NCBI GenBank assembly: GCA_017474235.1
Contig: JAFVIB010000001.1
Coordinates: 1-64,000 of the forward strand
Source: Alistipes sp.
Lineage (GTDB): Bacteria > Bacteroidota > Bacteroidia > Bacteroidales > Rikenellaceae
Length of the DNA stretch: 64,000 bases
Direction: 5' to 3'
How positions within the stretch are numbered: the stretch's first letter is position 1; each line of letters begins with the position of its first letter. Below are positions 58,848-64,000 of the stretch, piece by piece. A model generated the notes under the pieces. The model did not search any database, was not told where the DNA came from, and was given only the letters and a program-made list of their open reading frames with translations. Made by a program: the position numbers and the translations under genes.

Positions 58848-59870
58848 TGCATCCTCTGCCGAGAGTAGTCCACACGCTGCCTTTATATCCTCCCCGCGAG
58901 AGGCACGAATGGTTGTCATAATACCTTTGGCTGTCAGGGCATCTCTAAAGGCTACCATTCTGCGGTCGTCTGGCGAGAAGTATGGCGAATCGGGAATCTT
59001 GTGGAAACGAATCAGATTTATGCGACACTTGATACCGTTGAGCAGTCGGCACAACTCCTTGATGTGGAGGTTTGAGTCATTCAGTCCACTCATAACGATA
59101 TACTCAAACGATACTCTGCGCTGGTGGGTAAAGTCATAACCACGCAGTGTTTCGACAATGTCAGCAATAGGATAAGCCCTCTCTATCGGCATTATCTCTG
59201 TGCGCTGGTCGTGGAAAGGGTTGTGGAGAGATACGGCAAGGTGTACCGATGTAGAGTCCAAAAACCTCTTCAACTCTCGACCTACACCTGCGGTAGATAC
59301 TGTTATACGCGTAGGTGACCACCCGTAACCCCACTCGGCAGTCATAATCTCCAAAGCCTTGAGCAGATTGTCTATATTATCAAACGGCTCACCCATACCC
59401 ATATAGACCACATTTGTTAGTCTCTCTCGCTCTGGTAGCGAGGCTATTTGATTGAGAATGTCACATACAGATAGAGAGTGTATAAGCCCGAGCCTTCCTG
59501 TTGCACAGAAGCGACAACCCATACGACAACCCGCCTGTGAAGAGACGCAGAGCGTAGCTCTCTCTCCATCAGGAATATATGCAGACTCTATTGCAGCCCC
59601 CTCAGTCGTACGGTAGAGATACTTCTTTGTGCCATCAGCAGATGTGCTGACCTTTATCGGCGCAGACAACCCGACTGTGTAGCTCTCAGCAAGTTTTGCA
59701 CGATTGGCTTTCGATAGGTCGCTCATCTGCTCAATCTCAGTTGCTCCACGGCGATATAGCCAACCGGCAATCTGCTTTGCAGCAAATCGTGGCATAGCTA
59801 ATTGGGCACAAATCTCTTGTAGCTCATTCAGGGTCTTTCCATATAGTGGTTTGAGAGTGTTGCTACTCAT
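58839..59870 (-). CDS. rlmN: 23S rRNA/tRNA adenine C2-methyltransferase RlmN
   Basis: Radical-SAM enzyme methylating A2503 of 23S rRNA and A37 of some tRNAs. The 343-aa protein has the C-x3-C-x2-C cluster motif (CRMGCRFC, about 112-119), GMGEPFDN (about 163), ISTAGVGREL-like VSTAGVG, and the C-terminal conserved Cys region. The ATG at 59870 (MSSNTL) is preferred over the TTG 21 nt upstream. A minus-strand TACATTTG -7 box at 59889-59896 supports this. Confidence 0.95.
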   Translation of the reverse strand: MSSNTLKPLYGKTLNELQEICAQLAMPRFAAKQIAGWLYRRGATEIEQMSDLSKANRAKLAESYTVGLSAPIKVSTSADGTKKYLYRTTEGAAIESAYIPDGERATLCVSSQAGCRMGCRFCATGRLGLIHSLSVCDILNQIASLPERERLTNVVYMGMGEPFDNIDNLLKALEIMTAEWGYGWSPTRITVSTAGVGRELKRFLDSTSVHLAVSLHNPFHDQRTEIMPIERAYPIADIVETLRGYDFTHQRRVSFEYIVMSGLNDSNLHIKELCRLLNGIKCRINLIRFHKIPDSPYFSPDDRRMVAFRDALTAKGIMTTIRASRGEDIKAACGLLSAEDAKK

Positions 59871-59925
59871 ATGGCGGCTAATTTTTTGCAAATGTAGAGA
59901 AAAATTGCGATTTTTTTATTGTGGA

Positions 59926-59957
59926 TTGTGTTTTTTGAAAAATAATCCGTATATTTG
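59926..59957 (+). promoter_or_regulatory. promoter of tonB
   Basis: TTG (59926-59928), a 21-nt spacer, and TATATTTG (59950-59957), 73 nt before the ATG. Confidence 0.65.
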
Positions 59958-60030
59958 TGCCAAAGTATGCCCGCGGAGTGTATTCGTGGGTGGTATGTTG
60001 TGAAGTCAATAATTAAAAACTTAACTATAG

Positions 60031-60714
60031 ATGGAACTGAAGAAAAATCCTAAAGTTGATGTCAATAACAAGCGCGTAGTGCTGCTTGAGATTGGCTTGT
60101 GCCTTGCACTTCTTGCAGTTATCGCTGCATTCCTCTATGCACCAAAAGAGGTTGTTGTTGAGGAGATTGATATGAATTATGGTCCTGTAGAGGAGCAGAT
60201 TACTGAGATTACTCGTCAGGAGGAGCAGAAGCCAGAGCCTCCAAAGAAGACCGAGATCACCGTTATTACCGATGTGCTTAATATCGTAACTAACGATGAG
60301 AAGATTGATACCGGTTTTGACTTCGCTGAGTTTGACGAGGATGTAGAGATTATCCAGCAGGTAGCTGTTGAGGAGGAGGAGATTGAGGAGGATCAGCCAT
60401 TCGTAAAGGTAGAGGAGATGCCTTCATTCCAGGGTGGTGACCTTCAGACTTTCCGTAACTGGGTTCAGAGCAAGGTTCGTTATCCACAGATTGCACAGGA
60501 GAACAACATCTCTGGTCGTGTATTCCTTATGTTCGTTGTTGAGCGTGATGGTACTCTGACAAACATTCAGGTACTTCAGACTCCTGACTCTTCACTCTCT
60601 GATGAGGCTATTCGCGTGCTTAAGACCTCTCCAAAGTGGAAGCCTGGTAAGCAGCGTAATCAGGCAGTGCGAGTTAAGTACACTCTGCCTATTGACTTCC
60701 GTATTCAGAACTAA
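60031..60714 (+). CDS. tonB: TonB-like energy transducer
   Basis: A 227-aa TonB: short cytosolic start, one membrane anchor (about 20-40), acidic/Pro linker (about 45-135, with QKPEPPKK) and C-terminal TonB domain (about 140-225; YPQIAQENNISGRVFLMFVVERDGTLTNIQVLQTP split, SDEAIRVLKTSPKWKPGKQRNQAVRVKYTLPIDF). It passes proton-motive energy to outer-membrane receptors, which could include the BtuB encoded at 15.7 kb. ExbBD are not adjacent. Confidence 0.92.
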   Translation: MELKKNPKVDVNNKRVVLLEIGLCLALLAVIAAFLYAPKEVVVEEIDMNYGPVEEQITEITRQEEQKPEPPKKTEITVITDVLNIVTNDEKIDTGFDFAEFDEDVEIIQQVAVEEEEIEEDQPFVKVEEMPSFQGGDLQTFRNWVQSKVRYPQIAQENNISGRVFLMFVVERDGTLTNIQVLQTPDSSLSDEAIRVLKTSPKWKPGKQRNQAVRVKYTLPIDFRIQN

Positions 60715-60735
60715 TTTGCTCTATGCATTAAAGAT

Positions 60736-60770
60736 AGAGGAGTTATCCATCATCGGTAACTCCTCTTTTT
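60736..60770 (+). terminator. terminator of tonB
   Basis: AGAGGAGTTA pairs with TAACTCCTCT around CCATCATCGG, then TTTTT. Confidence 0.88.
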
Positions 60771-60800
60771 ATAATATGGTACTTACATAACCATACATAA

Positions 60801-62015
60801 ATGGATAATACAAAGAGTACAAATACAGTTGAGACCGCTGAGCAACTTGTTGAGCGCGCCGTGCTGGTGGCTGTAATCCGTGATAGTCAGGACCCTCGTC
60901 AGGCAACAGAGTACCTCGATGAGTTGGAGTTCCTTGCCGAGACGGCATCAATAACCACTGTTCGCCGTTTTACTCAGCGACTGCCACAGCCATCATCACG
61001 CATATATGTTGGTCCGGGTAAGTTAGAGGAGATTGCCGCCTACTGTGCCGATAATGAGATTAATGTTGTCATCTTTGATGATGAACTCTCTCCGTCACAG
61101 ACCCGTAATATCGAGGCTGCAATGCCTTGCAGGGTCATAGACCGCACCCGCCTAATTCTCGACATCTTCCGCCAGCGTGCGCAGACGGCATACGCCAAGA
61201 CTCAGGTAGAACTTGCGCAGTGTGAGTATATGTTGCCACGCCTTGCCGGTCTGTGGACACACCTTGAGCGTCAGCGAGGTGGTACAGGTACTCGTGGTGG
61301 AGCCGGAGAGCGTGAGATTGAGACCGACCGTCGTATTGTTCGTAACAGAATCTCTAAGCTCAAGGAGGATTTGAAGAAGATTGACAAGCAGATGGCTGTC
61401 CAGCGTTCAAATCGAGGCTCTATGGTGCGCGTATCGCTCGTGGGTTATACCAATGTCGGCAAATCGACCCTTATGAACCTTATCTCGAAGAGCGAGGTTT
61501 TTGCGGAGAATAAACTCTTCGCTACCCTCGATACTACGGTGCGCAAGGTGGTCTTTGATAACCTGCCATTCCTCCTTTCGGATACAGTAGGTTTTATTCG
61601 TAAGTTGCCTACCGAGCTTATCGAGTCGTTTAAATCTACACTTGATGAGGTGCGTGAGGCAGACCTGCTTATCCATGTTGTCGATGTGTCGCACCCTCAG
61701 TTCGAGGACCAAATAGATGTTGTCAAGCAGACCCTTCAGGATATTGGCGCGGGAGATAAGCCTGTCTATCTTGTCTTTAATAAGATTGATGCCTATACCT
61801 ATGTCAAGAAGGATGAGGACGACTTGACCCCTGCAACAAAGGAGAATCGCTCACTTGATGATTTGCGTAATAGCTGGTTTGCCAAGCAAAATACGCCGTG
61901 CATCTTCCTCTCGGCTCTCGACCGTACAAATATAGATAAGTTCCGCCGCGACCTCTATGGTATGGTGCGCGAGATACATTGTGGCAGATATCCGTTTAAT
62001 AACTTCCTATACTAA
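60801..62015 (+). CDS. hflX: GTPase HflX
   Basis: Ribosome-splitting GTPase, 404 aa: an N-terminal HflX domain (about 15-190, with GRMYVGPGKLEEI-like YVGPGKLEEI and LPRLAGLWTHLERQRGG), then a G domain with Walker A GYTNVGKS (about 215), DTVGFIRKLP (about 262), and VFNKID. Followed 5 nt later by upp. Confidence 0.95.
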   Translation: MDNTKSTNTVETAEQLVERAVLVAVIRDSQDPRQATEYLDELEFLAETASITTVRRFTQRLPQPSSRIYVGPGKLEEIAAYCADNEINVVIFDDELSPSQTRNIEAAMPCRVIDRTRLILDIFRQRAQTAYAKTQVELAQCEYMLPRLAGLWTHLERQRGGTGTRGGAGEREIETDRRIVRNRISKLKEDLKKIDKQMAVQRSNRGSMVRVSLVGYTNVGKSTLMNLISKSEVFAENKLFATLDTTVRKVVFDNLPFLLSDTVGFIRKLPTELIESFKSTLDEVREADLLIHVVDVSHPQFEDQIDVVKQTLQDIGAGDKPVYLVFNKIDAYTYVKKDEDDLTPATKENRSLDDLRNSWFAKQNTPCIFLSALDRTNIDKFRRDLYGMVREIHCGRYPFNNFLY

Positions 62016-62020
62016 CCGTT

Positions 62021-62677
62021 ATGATTAATATCCTTGATACCCAAAACTCACTCGTCAATACCTACCTCTCGCAGCTGCGTAGTGTAGCGGTGCAGGGCGA
62101 TATGATGCGCTTCCGCCGTAATATCGAGCGCATAGGCGAGATTATGGCGTACGAGATCTCCAAGACACTTAATTACGCCCCTCAAAATATCACGACCCCT
62201 CTGGGCGTGAAGAGCGTCAATCTTGTGGCGGATAATGTCGTTTTGGCAACCATCTTACGCGCAGGACTACCTCTGCATCAGGGCTTTATTAACTACTTCG
62301 ACAGTGCAGAGAACGCTTTTATCTCTGCATATCGTAAAGGTCTCTCTGAGAGTGATTTTACAATCGCTTTGGAGTATCTTGCCAGCCCATCTTTGGAGGG
62401 TAAAACTCTTATTATTGCAGACCCTATGCTCGCTACCGGAGCATCTATGGTCGCAGTCTATAAAGAGCTTATCGCCCGCTGCGGAAAGCCTGCACATACC
62501 CATATCGCATCTGTCATCGGCTGCCCCGAGGGTGTTAAGATGATTAAGGATAATATCGATCTTGATAACGAGGCAACCCTCTGGGTCGCTACCGTCGATG
62601 ATTACCTGAACGAGAATAAGTATATTGTTCCGGGCTTAGGGGATGCGGGGGATTTATGCTTTGGTCCTAAGATTTAA
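62021..62677 (+). CDS. upp: uracil phosphoribosyltransferase
   Basis: Pyrimidine salvage enzyme, 218 aa. The PRPP-binding loop appears as LIIADPMLATGASM (about 127-140); GLPLHQGFINYFDSAENAFISAYRK and the C-terminal YIVPGLGDAGDLCFG match the family. Probably cotranscribed with hflX. Confidence 0.94.
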   Translation: MINILDTQNSLVNTYLSQLRSVAVQGDMMRFRRNIERIGEIMAYEISKTLNYAPQNITTPLGVKSVNLVADNVVLATILRAGLPLHQGFINYFDSAENAFISAYRKGLSESDFTIALEYLASPSLEGKTLIIADPMLATGASMVAVYKELIARCGKPAHTHIASVIGCPEGVKMIKDNIDLDNEATLWVATVDDYLNENKYIVPGLGDAGDLCFGPKI

Positions 62678-62773
62678 TTGATTTTGTTGTGAAAATAGCA
62701 CAACTACTTCCGCTACCTCATTCTCGTCAATGGGAAATACAGAAGTATGTCCCATCGCCTCGAATATCGGCGA

Positions 62774-62812
62774 GCGTTGTATTTGCACTATTTTGACAAC
62801 AAAATGGTGCAA
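62774..62812. repeat. intergenic palindromic repeat, 3' of upp
   Basis: Begins with the same 23 bp as 10541-10563 and folds as TTGCACTATTTTG/CAAAATGGTGCAA (62783-62812). Confidence 0.7.
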
Positions 62813-62850
62813 GCTATAAGCAGAGTGAAATTCGAATTTCTGTTCTTTTC

Positions 62851-63057
62851 GGATTTAGGAAAACCATCGTAGATGGTACAAGAAAAAGATAGTCCTCTGA
62901 GGTCAAGTTTACTTGAAACCGAAAGATGGACTATCTTTTATTGTAATAGCTGTAAGGCTATTCTAAATCCGCAACGCAAAGAAGAGAAACGCAGTTTCTC
63001 CGAAAGCTTTTTGCACGCCCTGCTTTTTCTCGAAAAAGCGGGCAGTTCTGCGTAGCT
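62851..63057. repeat. foldback plus terminator-like repeat 3' of ROK gene
   Basis: Outer stem GGATTTAG (62851-62858) with CTAAATCC (62963-62970), inner stem AAAAGATAGTCC (62884-62895) with GGACTATCTTTT (62928-62939), then the shared CTTTTTCTCGAAAAAG block (63018-63057) also seen 3' of murA. Likely terminator for the minus-strand ROK gene. The rest of 62678-63058 shows no gene. Confidence 0.7.
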
Positions 63058-63058
63058 T

Positions 63059-64000
63059 CTACAGGTTTTGCCAAACGAGGGCAGAGGCACCGAGGATTGC
63101 GGCGTTCTTATTTTGCAAGCCTGAAGGGAGTACCTTTACCTTATTCTTGAATGCGAAGAGCATATTCTCCTCGAGGTACCACTTAATCGGGTCGAGGATT
63201 ACATCGCCAGCCTTTGCAAGACCTCCGAAGACGAAGATTGCCTCTGGGGATGTGATTGTCACAGCATCTGCCAGCGCATAACCGAGGCGCATACCGGTCA
63301 GGCGGAAAGCCTCCTTTGCAATAGGGTCGCCCTTTACGGCGTGTTGGTAGAGGATAGCAGAGTCGAGGTCGTTGAACGAGATGTCGCGCAGTGGGGACTT
63401 ATCGTTCATTGTTGCCATAAGTTCAAAAGCGGTGCGCTTAATGCCGATAGCAGATGCGTAAGCCTCCAAGCAGCCCTTTCTGCCGCAGCCACACTCTCTA
63501 CCGCCGCGCTCGACGATAACATGACCAAACTCACCTGCAAAGCCGTCGTGACCGTATATCATCTCGCCATTTGATACGAAGCCTGAGCCTACACCTGTGC
63601 CGAGGGTTACCATTATAAAGTCCTTCATTCCCTTTGCATTGCCATAGACCATCTCGCCGATAGTCGCTGCGTTAGCGTCGTTTGTCACATAGACAGGAAC
63701 GCCCGGGAAGAACTTCTGAATATCCTCTGCAAAGTGGAAGATGCGCAGAGAACTATCCTGATTTTTATCCTCCGCAGTAAACTTCCAAAGGTTTGCCGGA
63801 GTCTCGATAGTGCCTTTGTAGAAGTTTGCATTAGGGGCACCGATACCAATACCGATTAACTCAAAGTCGAAGTTTACAGCACCTACAAGCAACTTCATCG
63901 CCTCACAGAGGTCGGCAACATACTGTGGATAGTCTGCAAAGTTAGGATATGCACGGGTAGAGATTACAGATTCGCCAAAAAGGTCGCCCTTCTCATCTAC
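63059..64000 (-). CDS. ROK family glucokinase-like protein, 5' end outside window
   Basis: 314 codons of a ROK sugar kinase are visible; the reading frame runs open through base 64000, so its start lies beyond the window. Motifs: GIGIGAPNANF, GVGSGFVSNGEMIYGHDGFAGEFGHVIV, the zinc-binding ECGCGRKGCLEAYAS (about residue 170 of the visible part) and VFVFGG-like FVFGGLA. Phosphorylates a hexose, most likely glucose. An internal ATG at 63898 could be taken for a start, but upstream codons are also ROK-like. The gene ends at the foldback repeat. Confidence 0.92.
   Translation of the reverse strand, partial: VDEKGDLFGESVISTRAYPNFADYPQYVADLCEAMKLLVGAVNFDFELIGIGIGAPNANFYKGTIETPANLWKFTAEDKNQDSSLRIFHFAEDIQKFFPGVPVYVTNDANAATIGEMVYGNAKGMKDFIMVTLGTGVGSGFVSNGEMIYGHDGFAGEFGHVIVERGGRECGCGRKGCLEAYASAIGIKRTAFELMATMNDKSPLRDISFNDLDSAILYQHAVKGDPIAKEAFRLTGMRLGYALADAVTITSPEAIFVFGGLAKAGDVILDPIKWYLEENMLFAFKNKVKVLPSGLQNKNAAILGASALVWQNL

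Overview
The window reads as chromosomal DNA of a Bacteroidetes, most likely a gut Bacteroidales near Alistipes/Rikenellaceae. The phylum assignment rests on many TAnnTTTG -7 boxes with TTG/TTTG about 19-23 nt upstream, absence of purine-rich ribosome binding sites, a Bat (moxR/DUF58/vWA) operon, a BtuG/BtuB surface B12 uptake locus, a Bacteroides-type tryptophanase, AsnA, and many SPII lipoproteins. The genus is an inference from general resemblance and moderate GC. Genes are dense, on both strands, and most are housekeeping.

Layout. 1-10.2 kb: murA (-), SulP transporter (+), purC (-), RNase P RNA (+), rpmH (-), nfo/GDPD/ybaK (+), recO-xer recombinase (-), prmA (+). 10.2-12 kb: noncoding repeats, a small HTH gene behind a structured leader, a small lipoprotein. 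11.7-17.7 kb: a cobalamin riboswitch with terminator controlling a five-cistron surface B12 uptake operon (34-aa peptide, DUF4465-like lipoprotein, second lipoprotein, btuG, btuB). 17.8-23.6 kb: accessory secreted proteins (CAP domain; FISUMP-like; an AT-rich 560-aa protein with a long structured leader) ending in a 187-bp direct repeat next to tRNA-Thr(CGU). 23.7-29 kb: cstA, LTA-synthase-like sulfatase, a TPR-like protein, pth, rplY. 29.1-37.8 kb, all (-): a rearranged Bat operon, tdk, CYTH, KdsC-like phosphatase, DUF2520 protein. 37.8-38.7 kb: two copies of a foldback repeat, one carrying a nested insertion. 38.8-48.6 kb: membrane protein, rnhB, FAD oxidoreductase, tnaA, asnA, CocE-like peptidase, SGNH hydrolase, corA, mqnA. 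48.9-57.6 kb: a compact ten-gene phage structural/lysis cassette with no visible integrase, terminase, tape measure or replication genes. 57.6-64 kb: PG_1098-like methyltransferase, rlmN, tonB, hflX, upp and a truncated ROK kinase.

How they fit together: BtuG captures corrinoids at the surface and BtuB imports them using TonB (a TonB-like energy transducer lies at 60 kb); the riboswitch shuts the operon when B12 is plentiful. MqnA implies menaquinone made by the futalosine route, and TnaA implies indole production. The most interesting element is the phage-derived cassette: intact reading frames, gene order rotated relative to standard phages, host-like base composition by eye, and one copy of a two-copy intergenic repeat inside it. 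It looks like either a decayed but still open prophage or a domesticated particle/lysis locus.
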